Notes: generated by a model from the sequence alone, not told the origin. A DNA stretch of 64,000 nucleotides from Sphingobacterium spiritivorum (GCF_016724845.1 NZ_CP068082.1:558001-622000); one strand, 5' to 3'; counted from the stretch's first letter, positions 46,559 through 56,251 are shown. Numbers and translations: made by a program.

Positions 46559-47710
46559 TTAAATCAACTCCTGAGCAATCCTTCTGCTCTCCTGATCGGC
46601 ATATAAATAGTCTTCCAATGTAGGAGTTGCTACATGCTGCACACGTTCCAGTGTTTTTTCTATTACTTCACTCATACCCAAAAATGACACTTTTTCTTTC
46701 AGAAAAGCATCTACCACAATCTCATTGGCAGCATTCATGATACAAGCACTATTCCCACCCTGACGCAGTGCTTCATAAGCAATCGCCAAATTACGAAATG
46801 TTTTTGTATCGGCAGGTTCAAATGTAAGACTTGCAAAATTAGCAAAATCAAATCGTTCAAACGTATTCTCCCATCGGTACGGATAAGTCAGCGCATATTG
46901 AATAGGCAACTTCATATCCGGCAATCCCATCTGCGCTTTCATAGAACCGTCTCTGAACTGCACCAGTGAATGGATAACAGATTGCGGGTGTACAATCACA
47001 TCTACCTGATTTACATCAAGATCAAACAGCCATTTTGCCTCTATTACCTCCAGTCCCTTATTCATAAGAGAAGCCGAATCAATGGTAATCTTGGCGCCCA
47101 TTGACCAGTTTGGATGCTTCAATGCCTGCTGCTTTGTGACGGAAGACAGGAAATCCAGATCTTTACCTCTGAAAGGTCCTCCGGAAGCGGTCAGATATAT
47201 TTTTTCAATCGGATTGGCTTCTTCACCTGTAAGGCACTGAAAAATCGCAGAATGCTCCGAATCCACAGGCAGCATACGCACCTGATGCTTACGGGCAAGT
47301 CCCATGACCAACTCTCCTGCCACCACCAGCGTCTCCTTATTGGCCAGAGCAATATCTTTTCCACTCTGGATGGCACGCACAGTAGACCGAAGTCCTGCAG
47401 AACCGACAATTGCATTCAATACGATATCGATATCCTCATATTGCACAACCTCTTCCAACGCAGCCTCTCCTGACCTGACGGCTATAGGATGCCCGGCAAG
47501 AGCCTCCTTCACACGAAGATACTGACTGTCATCTACAATAACGACAGCACGGGGTTGAAACTGAAGGGCTTGCTTGATAAGTAAATCCGCATTTGATCCT
47601 GCGGTAAGGACGGATACCTTTAATCGTTCGGGAAAAGATTCGACCACATCTAATGCCTGTGTGCCCACACTACCTGTCGAACCCAGTACCGCTATTGTTT
47701 TATACTCCAA
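46559..47710 (-). CDS. dxr: 1-deoxy-D-xylulose-5-phosphate reductoisomerase
   Basis: 383 aa. NADPH-binding 'IAVLGSTGSVGTQALDVVESFPERLKV', then 'ANKETLVVAGELVMGLARKHQVRMLPVDSEHSAIFQCL' and 'ASGGPFRG', 'HPNWSMGAKITIDSASLMNKGLEVIEAKWLF': all DXR hallmarks including metal-binding Asp/Glu residues. Second step of the MEP isoprenoid pathway. In a likely operon with the membrane protein at 47726 and rseP. Confidence 0.96.
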   Translation of the reverse strand: MEYKTIAVLGSTGSVGTQALDVVESFPERLKVSVLTAGSNADLLIKQALQFQPRAVVIVDDSQYLRVKEALAGHPIAVRSGEAALEEVVQYEDIDIVLNAIVGSAGLRSTVRAIQSGKDIALANKETLVVAGELVMGLARKHQVRMLPVDSEHSAIFQCLTGEEANPIEKIYLTASGGPFRGKDLDFLSSVTKQQALKHPNWSMGAKITIDSASLMNKGLEVIEAKWLFDLDVNQVDVIVHPQSVIHSLVQFRDGSMKAQMGLPDMKLPIQYALTYPYRWENTFERFDFANFASLTFEPADTKTFRNLAIAYEALRQGGNSACIMNAANEIVVDAFLKEKVSFLGMSEVIEKTLERVQHVATPTLEDYLYADQESRRIAQELI

Positions 47711-47725
47711 GTGTTGTTAAATTTC

Positions 47726-48520
47726 TTAAATAATATTCTTTAAAATCTCCGGATTCTCTCCGCCTGCATAGGCAGTCATCATATTCCTGTAGGCAACCGT
47801 AATCACAATACTCGATAAAGGTACAACCAGGAACGAATTGATGATGCTTAAAAATATGGAAAAAAAAGTATATCCTGCAAAATTGAAATAAACCTGCAGA
47901 ATATGGAGCATAGCAAAACAAAATAGAATCAGCAATAATTTAGTGACATTGCCCTTTGTCAACGCAAAGCTCAAGCGGATAGCCCGGAATGAACTCGCAT
48001 GCTTGTCCATAATAAAGAACGGATAAAAAGCTACCCGGATAATAAACAGGAAGGTAAGTATAGCTGAAACAATCAGAGATACACTGGCCATAGTGCTGAC
48101 TTCTTTTTTGATATAGATTAAGGGCCAGCAAACCACAGAAATAATGAGCAGAATAACCATAGACACACCCAATATGATCAGCATAGCCGTAAAAAAGTAA
48201 AGAAGCTCTTTTGTGCTCGGAATAGACACGGACAATTTAGCGCCATCCTCTTTATCAATAATCTCCATGATGTATTTAAACAGGGTAAGGTTCACCCCGA
48301 AATAAAAAATCATAAAAACCAAAGCCATGAAACCACTTAAAAAAATATTGAACTCACTCATATAACTGGCCAGCATACTGGACAAGTTGGAAGTGACAAA
48401 CAGTAAAAAACATAGTCCTGCCACAGAAAAATAATGATTTTTCAGGATGTTTACAGATTTTGCAAACACCTCATTTACAGCAAACGTGCTTTCCTTTAAG
48501 TATTGTATCATGGAACTCAT
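47726..48520 (-). CDS. Multi-pass membrane protein of unknown function
   Basis: 264 aa with about six hydrophobic segments and a soluble N-terminal helix ('YLKESTFAVNEVFAKSVNILKNHYF'). The helix order and 'RAIRLSFALTKGNVTKLLLILFCF' recall the DUF975/glycerophosphoryl-diester-phosphodiesterase membrane-domain-like group, but I cannot assign it. It lies 15 bp upstream of dxr, suggesting co-transcription. A near-consensus -7 box (CATCTTTG, minus strand, 48531-48538) is 10 bp before the ATG. Confidence 0.8.
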   Translation of the reverse strand: MSSMIQYLKESTFAVNEVFAKSVNILKNHYFSVAGLCFLLFVTSNLSSMLASYMSEFNIFLSGFMALVFMIFYFGVNLTLFKYIMEIIDKEDGAKLSVSIPSTKELLYFFTAMLIILGVSMVILLIISVVCWPLIYIKKEVSTMASVSLIVSAILTFLFIIRVAFYPFFIMDKHASSFRAIRLSFALTKGNVTKLLLILFCFAMLHILQVYFNFAGYTFFSIFLSIINSFLVVPLSSIVITVAYRNMMTAYAGGENPEILKNII

Positions 48521-48613
48521 AGAATTACCGCAAAGATGTGATTTATTTTCGTGTGCATCAACTCCTTCCGTCCGTTTTTACCCAAAAAAAACAGTTTTTA
48601 ACAATAATAAACG

Positions 48614-48651
48614 AAAAGAGGTTTTAACTGACAAGCAGCAAAACCTCTTTT
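48614..48651 (-). terminator. Terminator after the dipeptidyl peptidase gene
   Basis: Perfect 12-bp stem AAAAGAGGTTTT/AAAACCTCTTTT, loop of 14. Confidence 0.82.
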
Positions 48652-48674
48652 CTATATTGAAGCGTAAAAAAAAC

Positions 48675-50798
48675 CTATTTAAAATCCTGAGGAACAGGCT
48701 TCTCCAGCAGATACTGATAATAAAAACGAACACGCTCATTAAAATCATATTTACGTTTGGATGCTTCAAAACCATGCCGGCTTCCAGGATAGATCATCAG
48801 TTCAAATGCTTTATCTCTGTCTGTAAGTTTGTCCACCAGCTGAATCGTGTTCTGCAGATGCACATTATCATCCAAATCACCATGCATGATACGCAGACCA
48901 CCTTTATATTTATCAGTGTAAGTCAGGACAGATCCGCTCTTATACCCTTCCGGATTATCCTGAGGAGTATCCATCCAGCGCTCGGTATAATGTGTATCGT
49001 ATAATTCCCAACTGGTCACAGGAGCGCCAGCTATTCCGTAATCAAAATAATCTGATCCTTTAGTCAGTGCCATACATGTCATATATCCCCCATAACTATG
49101 TCCTGTGATCAGCAACTTATCTTTTTTGACCCAGGGTTTTGCCTTCAGCCATTTCGCTACTGTGCTATAATCTATCATTTCCCAATGTCCCAGGTTTCTG
49201 TGCATAAGTGCCACTCCCTGTTTACCAAAATGACCGGAAGCCCGGTGATCCGCAGCGATTTGGATAATACCTTCATTAGCCCAATACTGGTTTGAAGTCC
49301 CTTTCCAGGTATTTTTGACAGTTCCGGCATCCGGCCCTCCGTAGATACTCATCACGACAGGATAAGATTTTGACTCGTCGAAATCAGTAGGATAAGTAAT
49401 AATAACCGGAAGTTGATATTTGCCGTCATCCGAAGGTATAGTCAGGTACTCTGTCTTACCGATTTTATAGTCTGCAAAACTTTCACTTTTACTGTCTGCC
49501 AGTTCCCGGATCAATTTCCCGTCCGTACGCAATAAAGCTACTTTATTGGGTGTATTGATATTGGAATAATTAGTTATAAAATATTTAGCGTCAGGAGATA
49601 CAGACACATTGTGTGTATAGTTCCCAAAAGTAAGTCTTTTAAAGTTTTTGCCTGAAAAATCTACCCGGTATAGATCTACTGTTGCTGAATTTTCTTTTCG
49701 TGCATTCACATACAGAACCTTTGCTTTCTCATCAATGTGTGCAATAGAAGTCACCTGCCAGTCTCCTGAAGTAATAGCATTAATCAACTTACCATCTAAT
49801 GTATACAGGTAATAATGCGCCCAGCCCGTCTTGTCTGATTTTAGAATATAATGCTTATTGTCCGATAAATAGGTAATGCGCTCATCGTGATCCAGATTGA
49901 TCCAGGAAGACTGTTTCTCATCATAGATTTCTTTCTTCGCTCCTGTCTGCGGATTAACCTGATAGAATTTTAAATTATTCTGCTCGCGGTTCATCCACTG
50001 CACCATAATATTCTCACTGTTAAATGCCCAGTAAGGCTGGCCAAAATACTGATCGTCCTGCTCATTAAAATCTGCCCATACCACAGCACCTCCGTCGGTA
50101 TTTACAACACCGACCTTTACCAAAGGATTTTTATCTCCGGCTTTCGGGTAGCGTGTCTTTTCCAGATACCCATGCTGCCCTTTTGAAACATAGATAGGAA
50201 ACATAGGCACCTCAGTATCATCAAACCGCATAAACGCCAGTTTTTTACTGTCCGGCGACCACCAGAAGGCTTTATAATTTGTAGATCTGCCCAATATTTC
50301 CTCATAATACACCCACGAAGAATAACCGTTATAGATCACATCCGTACCGTCTGTAGTATACTGAATCTCCTTACCGGATGACACCTGTACAGCAAACAGA
50401 TTGCTTGCTCTGGTGAAAGCGACATAATTCCCGTCCGGAGACAAAGTTGGGTTTTGTTCCTCTACATCCGGTGAATTCGTAAGTTTTCTGACGGTACCGT
50501 CCGCAAAACGAATCTGCACATCTTTTTCTTTTACTTCTACTGTAGTACCTGATTTTGTCGGAACAGTATAGCTTTTTCGTTCTCCCGTACTGACATCTAC
50601 CTGAAACATTTGTTTATCTCTGGGATTACCTTCCAGATAATGTGTACCGTCCGCCCATCCGGAAAAGGATGTGATCGGTTTGGTAACAGAAGGTTGTCTT
50701 CCCCATGACTGTTCAAAATTCAGACGCTTTGTCTGTGCATCACTGTGCTGATAGAACAGTACAAACAAGCCGAAAAAACCGGCAGCATATTTATTCAT
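48675..50798 (-). CDS. S9B dipeptidyl peptidase IV-type protease
   Basis: 707 aa with a signal peptide (MNKYAAGFFGLFVLFYQHSDAQ). N-terminal DPP IV beta-propeller (about 80-450, 'GYSSWVYYEEILGRSTNYKAFWWSPDSKKLAFMRFDD', with the Glu pair of 'YEE' that binds the substrate N-terminus), C-terminal alpha/beta-hydrolase with Ser568 in GHSYGGYM, Asp in 'GDLDDNVH' and His in 'SRHGFE'. Removes Xaa-Pro/Ala dipeptides in the periplasm. Single gene. Confidence 0.93.
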   Translation of the reverse strand: MNKYAAGFFGLFVLFYQHSDAQTKRLNFEQSWGRQPSVTKPITSFSGWADGTHYLEGNPRDKQMFQVDVSTGERKSYTVPTKSGTTVEVKEKDVQIRFADGTVRKLTNSPDVEEQNPTLSPDGNYVAFTRASNLFAVQVSSGKEIQYTTDGTDVIYNGYSSWVYYEEILGRSTNYKAFWWSPDSKKLAFMRFDDTEVPMFPIYVSKGQHGYLEKTRYPKAGDKNPLVKVGVVNTDGGAVVWADFNEQDDQYFGQPYWAFNSENIMVQWMNREQNNLKFYQVNPQTGAKKEIYDEKQSSWINLDHDERITYLSDNKHYILKSDKTGWAHYYLYTLDGKLINAITSGDWQVTSIAHIDEKAKVLYVNARKENSATVDLYRVDFSGKNFKRLTFGNYTHNVSVSPDAKYFITNYSNINTPNKVALLRTDGKLIRELADSKSESFADYKIGKTEYLTIPSDDGKYQLPVIITYPTDFDESKSYPVVMSIYGGPDAGTVKNTWKGTSNQYWANEGIIQIAADHRASGHFGKQGVALMHRNLGHWEMIDYSTVAKWLKAKPWVKKDKLLITGHSYGGYMTCMALTKGSDYFDYGIAGAPVTSWELYDTHYTERWMDTPQDNPEGYKSGSVLTYTDKYKGGLRIMHGDLDDNVHLQNTIQLVDKLTDRDKAFELMIYPGSRHGFEASKRKYDFNERVRFYYQYLLEKPVPQDFK

Positions 50799-50881
50799 AT
50801 TAAGTTTGAAGTTATTTTTTAAGTTCTTCGAAAATAAGCATATTACATCTGCTTTTCAGCAAACAGATGTAACATCTTTAT

Positions 50882-50910
50882 AAAAAAAGCCACTATGGGA
50901 ATAGTGGCTC
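50882..50910 (-). terminator. Terminator after the DUF3276 gene
   Basis: AGCCACTAT/ATAGTGGCT stem with GGGA loop; seven A on the left side give a U run on the minus strand. Confidence 0.88.
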
Positions 50911-50931
50911 TTATTCTAGGCTAGACACACC

Positions 50932-51270
50932 TTAGAATGAAAAGTCGTCTCTCTGAGCAATTTTGCTACCCTCAGCATAACCTGCATCTTCAAAATTAGG
51001 CTCGTAACGTTTCTCAACAACATCCTGATTCGACTTGATGTATTCCACAACATCTTTTAATCCTTCAGCAAATTTTTCAAAATCCTCTTTATACAAGAAA
51101 ATCTTGTGTTTGATAAACTGTCCGTCTTCAAAACGTTTTTTACTTTCTGTGATGGTAATGTAATAATCGTCTGAACGAGTTGCCTTTACATCAAAAAAAT
51201 AAGTACGTTTTCCAGCTCTCACTTTTTTTGAAAATACCTCTTCGCGCTCTTTGTTTTCAAAATCTCCCAT
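50932..51270 (-). CDS. DUF3276 (PUR-alpha-like nucleic-acid-binding) protein
   Basis: 112 aa. 'VFSKKVRAGKRTYFFDVKATRSDDYYITITESKKRFEDGQFIKHKIFLYKEDFEKFAEGLKDVVEYI' is the complete PUR-alpha-type repeat found in Bacteroidota and spirochaetes, which binds single-stranded nucleic acid in the characterised Borrelia homologue (EbfC operon/BpuR group). Probable RNA/DNA-binding regulator; targets unknown. Single gene with own terminator. Confidence 0.88.
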   Translation of the reverse strand: MGDFENKEREEVFSKKVRAGKRTYFFDVKATRSDDYYITITESKKRFEDGQFIKHKIFLYKEDFEKFAEGLKDVVEYIKSNQDVVEKRYEPNFEDAGYAEGSKIAQRDDFSF

Positions 51271-51423
51271 TATTAACTATTTAAGTTTAAGTTCCATTTT
51301 CCGTCATAAATATATAATAATTATATTCTTTTCTCCAAATTTTAATAATAAAAAACATATTATTTTTCTCAAAATAGGAAAATATTCCTTTTTTTATGGC
51401 AAATAATGGCTGGAAAACATTTT

Positions 51424-51508
51424 ACCGATAAAAAAGCGATATTCACCGACTTTTTGATTCAGATAACCTAAATAGTGTTTTGCTCTCCTTATATTAGCTC
51501 TACATTTG
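51424..51508 (+). promoter_or_regulatory. Promoter of the LytS/LytTR operon with ACCGA repeats
   Basis: ACCGA at 51424 and 51445 (21 bp apart); -33 TTTTG at 51478-51482, 18-bp spacer, -7 box TACATTTG at 51501-51508. The second repeat starts 56 bp before the -7 box, exactly as at 10019/10075. Confidence 0.7.
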
Positions 51509-51541
51509 AACTATCAAAAACATAGTAAAACAAATAAAACA

Positions 51542-52426
51542 ATGAAAACGACAAATAATAACTCGACGCCTCCTAATATCCCGCGCATGCCGAACGACAA
51601 CCGTAATACAATAGGAGCAATCATTATTATAACAGGATTAGCATTACTATTAAAAAACCTTAACATCGGAGATCTGTTTCCAGACTGGTTGTTTAGCTGG
51701 CCAATGATATTGGTGGTAGTTGGTCTTATTATAGGTGTCAATTCTAAATTCGAACGCAAAGCTTCTATTATCCTGTTGATCATAGGTGGACTTTTTCTCT
51801 TCAGAGAAATTACAGACCTTTCTTTCGGCAGAGTAATACTTCCTCTGGGTATCATTATACTTGGATACTACCTGATCTCTAAAAAGAACACAAACTACAT
51901 ACCTCCAGTGCCGCCGGTACCACCAGGTCAGGATGATTTTGACTGGGACAAACGAGTGGTTAATTCCTCTGAAGAAACAGCTGCAGATGGTTCTTCAGAA
52001 AACAAAGCAGAAAATACAGATCCTAATTTTCAATCCTCGTACCAAAGTACGGGGAAATCTTCTTATGACAGGTTCAATCCGCAATCTGAAGATATCCTGA
52101 ATGTAAATTCGGCATTCAGTTCAATGAAAAAACTGGTATTATCCAAAAAGTTTCTCGGAGGACGTGTTTCCAACTTATTCGGTTCTGTAGAAATCAATTT
52201 GTTACAGGCGGATCTGCAACAACCGGTAGCTATTGAGGTATTCCAGTTATTCGGAAGTACACAAATTATCCTTCCTAGTCACTGGCAGGCATCTTCCAAC
52301 ATTTCCTCTTTATTGGGTGATGTGGATGACCGCAGATTTCCATCAGGCATAGGTCTTGACCCTAACAAGAAAATATACATTACCGGAAGTACAATATTTG
52401 GTGGTATCACACTTAAAAACGCATAA
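51542..52426 (+). CDS. LiaF-like membrane protein of a LytTR operon
   Basis: 294 aa from the ATG at 51542; a TTG 36 bp upstream would overlap the promoter. N-terminal DUF5668/LiaF-type transmembrane region (about 17-120: 'GAIIIITGLALLLKNLNIGDLFPDWLFSWPMILVVVGLIIG', 'ILLIIGGLFLFREI', 'GIIILGYYLI'), a Pro/Asp-rich linker, and a C-terminal domain 'SKKFLGGRVSNLFGSVEINLLQADLQQPVAIEVFQLFGSTQIILP' of the LiaF/DUF2154 type. Likely senses or modulates envelope stress for the kinase encoded 11 bp downstream. Confidence 0.85.
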   Translation: MKTTNNNSTPPNIPRMPNDNRNTIGAIIIITGLALLLKNLNIGDLFPDWLFSWPMILVVVGLIIGVNSKFERKASIILLIIGGLFLFREITDLSFGRVILPLGIIILGYYLISKKNTNYIPPVPPVPPGQDDFDWDKRVVNSSEETAADGSSENKAENTDPNFQSSYQSTGKSSYDRFNPQSEDILNVNSAFSSMKKLVLSKKFLGGRVSNLFGSVEINLLQADLQQPVAIEVFQLFGSTQIILPSHWQASSNISSLLGDVDDRRFPSGIGLDPNKKIYITGSTIFGGITLKNA

Positions 52427-52437
52427 TACAGACGACA

Positions 52438-53481
52438 ATGCTATTTTTTAAGTTACCTGCAAATAAAAATTACCTGATCCATGTCTCGGCATGGACAATC
52501 TGTATTTTATACTTTTTGGTAGTATTTGGTCTGTTGATATGGAGCGGCACAACCAAAGAAATCGCACTGTATGACGCTGGGATTAATGCATTAAGCATCA
52601 CGCTGTGTTGTTACATTCTATCCAGTACCATTAATTTTTTCCTGCCGCGCAAAGGTCAGATGCTTCGCTTATCCGCGATCGGTCTTATTGTCGTAGCCCT
52701 GGGATTGTATGTGAGCCGTATTATTCTGCTGCAGATCTTCTCCTTGATAGACATCAGTTATTTTGATTTCAGTATCCCTTATCGGGTTATTCTCAACTTT
52801 CTGGTTTTGTTCTGCATTGCTATTTTGCAAATCGTATGGAATATTCAGGAAGAATATGAAGAAAATAAAAAAAGGAAGGAAGAATCCGAAAAGATGGTCA
52901 GAGATGCTGAATTATACAACCTCAGACAACAGTTACAGCCGCATTTTCTGTTCAACAGTCTAAATTCCATTATAGCACTGATCGGTATTAAACCCGAAAA
53001 AGCTCGTGAAATGACTTTTCAGCTTTCCGACTTTCTGAGAGGAACAATGAGAAAGGATAATCTCAGTCTGATCTCACTGAAAGATGAGCTGTCTCATCTG
53101 CAGCTGTATCTGGATATTGAAAAAGTACGCTTTGGACATCGTCTGAATACAGAAGTTCATTTCCCGGAAGAACTGGCTGAAACCAAGCTGCCCACTATGA
53201 TTATTCAGCCTTTGCTCGAAAATGCCATCAAATTCGGGCTCTACAACATTACCGGAGATGTACTTATCAAAGTCGAGGTTTCCTATGCGGACAACCTTCT
53301 TTGGATCAGGATCACCAACCCTATTGAAAATGATCAGTATGAAAACACCAAAGGTACAGGCTTCGGATTAAGCAGTGTACAACGCAGACTGTTCCTGATC
53401 TTCGGGCGCACGGACCTTTTATTTACTGAAACAAAAGATAAGAGCTTTATATCAACCCTAAAAATACCTCAATATGATTAA
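52438..53481 (+). CDS. LytS-type sensor histidine kinase
   Basis: 347 aa. Four membrane helices (about 13-135), then the His_kinase (PF06580) domain with phospho-acceptor His169 in 'LQPHFLFNSLNSIIALIG', and HATPase with 'IIQPLLENAIKFGLYN' (N box) and 'GTGFGLSSVQRRL' (G box). No extracytoplasmic sensor domain, so sensing is probably intramembrane or through the LiaF-like partner. Its end overlaps the regulator gene by 8 bp. Confidence 0.95.
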   Translation: MLFFKLPANKNYLIHVSAWTICILYFLVVFGLLIWSGTTKEIALYDAGINALSITLCCYILSSTINFFLPRKGQMLRLSAIGLIVVALGLYVSRIILLQIFSLIDISYFDFSIPYRVILNFLVLFCIAILQIVWNIQEEYEENKKRKEESEKMVRDAELYNLRQQLQPHFLFNSLNSIIALIGIKPEKAREMTFQLSDFLRGTMRKDNLSLISLKDELSHLQLYLDIEKVRFGHRLNTEVHFPEELAETKLPTMIIQPLLENAIKFGLYNITGDVLIKVEVSYADNLLWIRITNPIENDQYENTKGTGFGLSSVQRRLFLIFGRTDLLFTETKDKSFISTLKIPQYD

Positions 53482-54217
53482 GACCATTATTATAGATGAC
53501 GAACCACTTGCCAGAAGTATTATTTCAGCCTATTTACAACAGCATCCGGACTATACGGTTGTTGCAGAATGTAATGATGGTTTTGAAGGGATAAAAGCGA
53601 TTCAGCAGCACAGACCAGACCTTATATTTCTGGATATACAGATGCCCAAATTGAATGGTTTTGAATTATTAGAAATTATTGATGAACAGCCACAGGTGAT
53701 TTTTACAACGGCTTTTGATGAATTTGCAATTAAGGCTTTTGAAAAAAATGCAATAGATTACCTGCTTAAACCGATAAGCCAGTCACGTTTTGACCAGGCA
53801 GTCAGCAAATTCAATGCAGCCTTCAAACAGTCAACCCTGGCAGCAACACCTGTTAAGATCAATGAATCTCTGGAAGGAGAAGAACAAAATCTGGAACGTA
53901 TAGTAGTGAAAAATGGTTCACAGATCAAAATTATTCCGGTACAACAGGTTACTTTCCTGGAAGCCTATGATGACTATGTGAAGATACATACTAAAGAAGG
54001 AATGTTCCTGAAAAACAAAACAATGTCTTCTTTTGAAAAACAACTGGATCCGAAAAACTTTGTCCGTGTACATCGCTCTTTCATGATCAGAGTCGATCAG
54101 TTGTCAAAAATAGAACCTTTGGAAAAAGAAAATTACATTGCCACACTCATCTCAGGAGATAAAATAAATGTCAGCAAATCAGGCTATGCCAGATTAAAAC
54201 AATTAATTGGTATGTAG
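53474..54217 (+). CDS. LytTR-family response regulator
   Basis: 247 aa. Receiver domain with Asp54 ('LIFLDIQMPKLNGFEL'), acidic pair Asp8-Asp9, Lys in 'YLLKPISQ'; C-terminal LytTR DNA-binding domain (about 145-245: 'ERIVVKNGSQIKIIPVQQVTFLEAYDDYVKIHTKEG', 'NFVRVHRSFMIRVDQLSKIEP'). LytTR domains bind paired direct repeats about two helix turns apart; the ACCGA repeats in this window fit. Probably autoregulates its operon. Confidence 0.96.
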   Translation: MIKTIIIDDEPLARSIISAYLQQHPDYTVVAECNDGFEGIKAIQQHRPDLIFLDIQMPKLNGFELLEIIDEQPQVIFTTAFDEFAIKAFEKNAIDYLLKPISQSRFDQAVSKFNAAFKQSTLAATPVKINESLEGEEQNLERIVVKNGSQIKIIPVQQVTFLEAYDDYVKIHTKEGMFLKNKTMSSFEKQLDPKNFVRVHRSFMIRVDQLSKIEPLEKENYIATLISGDKINVSKSGYARLKQLIGM

Positions 54218-54229
54218 CATTTCATTGCT

Positions 54230-54237
54230 TAATTTTG
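54230..54237 (+). promoter_or_regulatory. -7 box of the serine hydrolase gene
   Basis: TAATTTTG, 8 nt before the ATG at 54246, with TTG 20 bp upstream. It gives the gene its own start inside the end of the LytTR transcription unit. Confidence 0.6.
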
Positions 54238-54245
54238 TCTCTGAA

Positions 54246-55697
54246 ATGACAAAATATATAATATCCCTGTCTTGTCTGTTGATCGCTTTTTCACTAAAAG
54301 CGCAACAGACAAGTTCTCAACAACAGCAAAATAAAGCCGTATTTAATAAAATTGAATTTTTCCTGAATAATCAGCAGGTAGATTCCATTTATAATATGGC
54401 AGATGAGAGTTTTCAAAAAGCCATTCCTAAAAGCAGACTGGCGTCCATATTGACACAGCATGTATTCCCGAAAGGACGTATCCGCTCTGCCACATTAGAA
54501 AGCTTTGACAGCGGAATAGGTGCTTATCGATTAGACTATGCAGATGGCCCTATGCAGCTTTTACTGGTCATCGACAAGAGCCTTCATTACAACACTTTTC
54601 TGATAAAGCCATATCCAAAGGCTGAAAGACAGGAAGAAACAAAAACGGACACGATACTAACCGATAAATCGGTAAAAGAGTCCCCTCTTGATTTTTATGT
54701 GGATTCTATTGCGAAAGCCTATCTCAAAAAACCGAACACGGCATCACTTTCTATTGGTGTAATCAAAAATAATCAGGTCAAGACTTATTTTTTCGGTGAA
54801 ACAACCAAAGGCAATTCAACTTTACCAACTGATATATCCCAGTATGAAATAGGTTCAATATCAAAGGTATTTACAGCGACATTATTAGCGGATTTAGTAT
54901 TAAAAAATACAATCTCTCTGGATGATGCGGTTACAAAATACCTGCCGGACTCCCTCAAAACCAATACTGATCTTCAGAAAATTACCTTCCGCTCATTAGC
55001 CAACCATACTTCAGGTTTGCCTAGATTACCAAGTAATCTGCAAACAGTGAAAGGTTATACCGAATCAGATCCTTATAAAGCCTATGACCGTAAATCACTC
55101 TATGCTTATCTCAAAAACTATAAGGCGACACAAGCTCCGGGCGAAAAATTTGAATACAGCAATCTAGGATTTGGATTATTAGGTGACCTGATCAGTGTAA
55201 TCAGTAAAAAAACATATAATCAACTTATACAAGATATCATTGCCAAACCACTAAGTATGACTGCTACTGCAGATAAGGTGGATCCAAAAAACAATCAGTT
55301 GGTCAGTGTTTATAACAGTAAAGGGGAGCAGGTACCTGTCTGGAATTTCAATGCGCTTGCAGGTGCGGGTGCCTTAAAATCTACAGTTACGGATCTGCTT
55401 CAATTCGCACGCGCTCAGTTTAAGATGCCGGAGACTGATATTGAAAAAGCTATGGCAGAAACCAAGCAATTCACCTATTTCCTGCCTCCTGACACAGATC
55501 TGGGAATGGCATGGCATATCAATATGCTGGAGGGTATCACCTTCTACTGGCATAATGGCGGAACCAACGGAAGCCGTTCTTTTATCGGAATCGCTCCGGA
55601 CGAAAAATCCGCAGTAGTTGTATTATCCAATTCAGCTGTGGAGACAGATGAATACGCTATGAAAATTTTAGATTATTTGCTGACGCAGAAAAATTAA
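54246..55697 (+). CDS. Serine beta-lactamase-like hydrolase with DUF3887-like N-terminus
   Basis: 483 aa from the ATG at 54246, which is followed by a signal peptide (MTKYIISLSCLLIAFSLKAQQ). N-terminal part (about 25-130, 'NNQQVDSIYNMADESFQKAIP') is DUF3887-like; the rest is a class C beta-lactamase/DD-peptidase fold with SxxK (SISK in 'EIGSISKVFTATLLADL'), YxN (YSN in 'FEYSNLGFGLLGDL') and HxG ('WHNGGTNGS'). Periplasmic peptidase or esterase, not necessarily a resistance enzyme. Follows the LytTR system; a functional link is possible but not shown. Confidence 0.87.
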   Translation: MTKYIISLSCLLIAFSLKAQQTSSQQQQNKAVFNKIEFFLNNQQVDSIYNMADESFQKAIPKSRLASILTQHVFPKGRIRSATLESFDSGIGAYRLDYADGPMQLLLVIDKSLHYNTFLIKPYPKAERQEETKTDTILTDKSVKESPLDFYVDSIAKAYLKKPNTASLSIGVIKNNQVKTYFFGETTKGNSTLPTDISQYEIGSISKVFTATLLADLVLKNTISLDDAVTKYLPDSLKTNTDLQKITFRSLANHTSGLPRLPSNLQTVKGYTESDPYKAYDRKSLYAYLKNYKATQAPGEKFEYSNLGFGLLGDLISVISKKTYNQLIQDIIAKPLSMTATADKVDPKNNQLVSVYNSKGEQVPVWNFNALAGAGALKSTVTDLLQFARAQFKMPETDIEKAMAETKQFTYFLPPDTDLGMAWHINMLEGITFYWHNGGTNGSRSFIGIAPDEKSAVVVLSNSAVETDEYAMKILDYLLTQKN

Positions 55698-55715
55698 CAA
55701 CAGTCAGCTGTCAAA

Positions 55716-55751
55716 AATGATTGGTTTCATGATGTGATGAAACCAATCATT
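55716..55751. terminator. Terminator between convergent genes
   Basis: Perfect 15-bp stem (AATGATTGGTTTCAT and complement), loop of 6. Confidence 0.88.
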
Positions 55752-55758
55752 ATAAATC

Positions 55759-56241
55759 TTATTTCAGATAAGTGACCAGTTTCCGGGCATCCTCTTCCCC
55801 GTCAAAGTGCCTGATAAGCTTCTTGGTCTTTGCATCATACAAGTAAACAGACGGATACTGTGTAGGATTAAATTTAGGGATAAATTCAATATCCTTGTCA
55901 TGCAAAAACACTACATTTTTCCTGTTTTTTAATGCCGGAATATACATGTCAATAAAGCCATCCACATAAGGCTTATCATTAATGGTCACAAAATAAATCT
56001 GACTTTTCGAAAATTTATCAATGTTTTTAGCGATTCCGGCAGCCATTTTCTGGCAATGTCCGCAGCCCGGATCATAGTAATTGAAGATAATATATCCTGA
56101 TGAAGGAAGTTTATCCTGCTTGAATGGCTGATTATTCTGTAATAAATAAAAGGTGAAATCCGGTATAGTCACCGGTGCTTTTTGTGCAGCAGCATGGCTT
56201 GTAAAATAAACGCTTAGTAAAATAACAATCAGTTTTTTCAT
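55759..56241 (-). CDS. Secreted thioredoxin-like protein
   Basis: 160 aa with a signal peptide (MKKLIVILLSVYFTSHAAAQ). TlpA/ResA-like fold with active site CGHC in 'FNYYDPGCGHCQKMAAGIAKN' and cis-Pro in 'NPTQYPSVYLYDAKTKK'. Periplasmic thiol oxidoreductase, likely a reductant or cytochrome-maturation type; partner unknown. It lies 10 bp downstream of the glycosidase-like gene, probably in the same transcript. Confidence 0.85.
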   Translation of the reverse strand: MKKLIVILLSVYFTSHAAAQKAPVTIPDFTFYLLQNNQPFKQDKLPSSGYIIFNYYDPGCGHCQKMAAGIAKNIDKFSKSQIYFVTINDKPYVDGFIDMYIPALKNRKNVVFLHDKDIEFIPKFNPTQYPSVYLYDAKTKKLIRHFDGEEDARKLVTYLK

Positions 56242-56251
56242 TATAAAAAAT

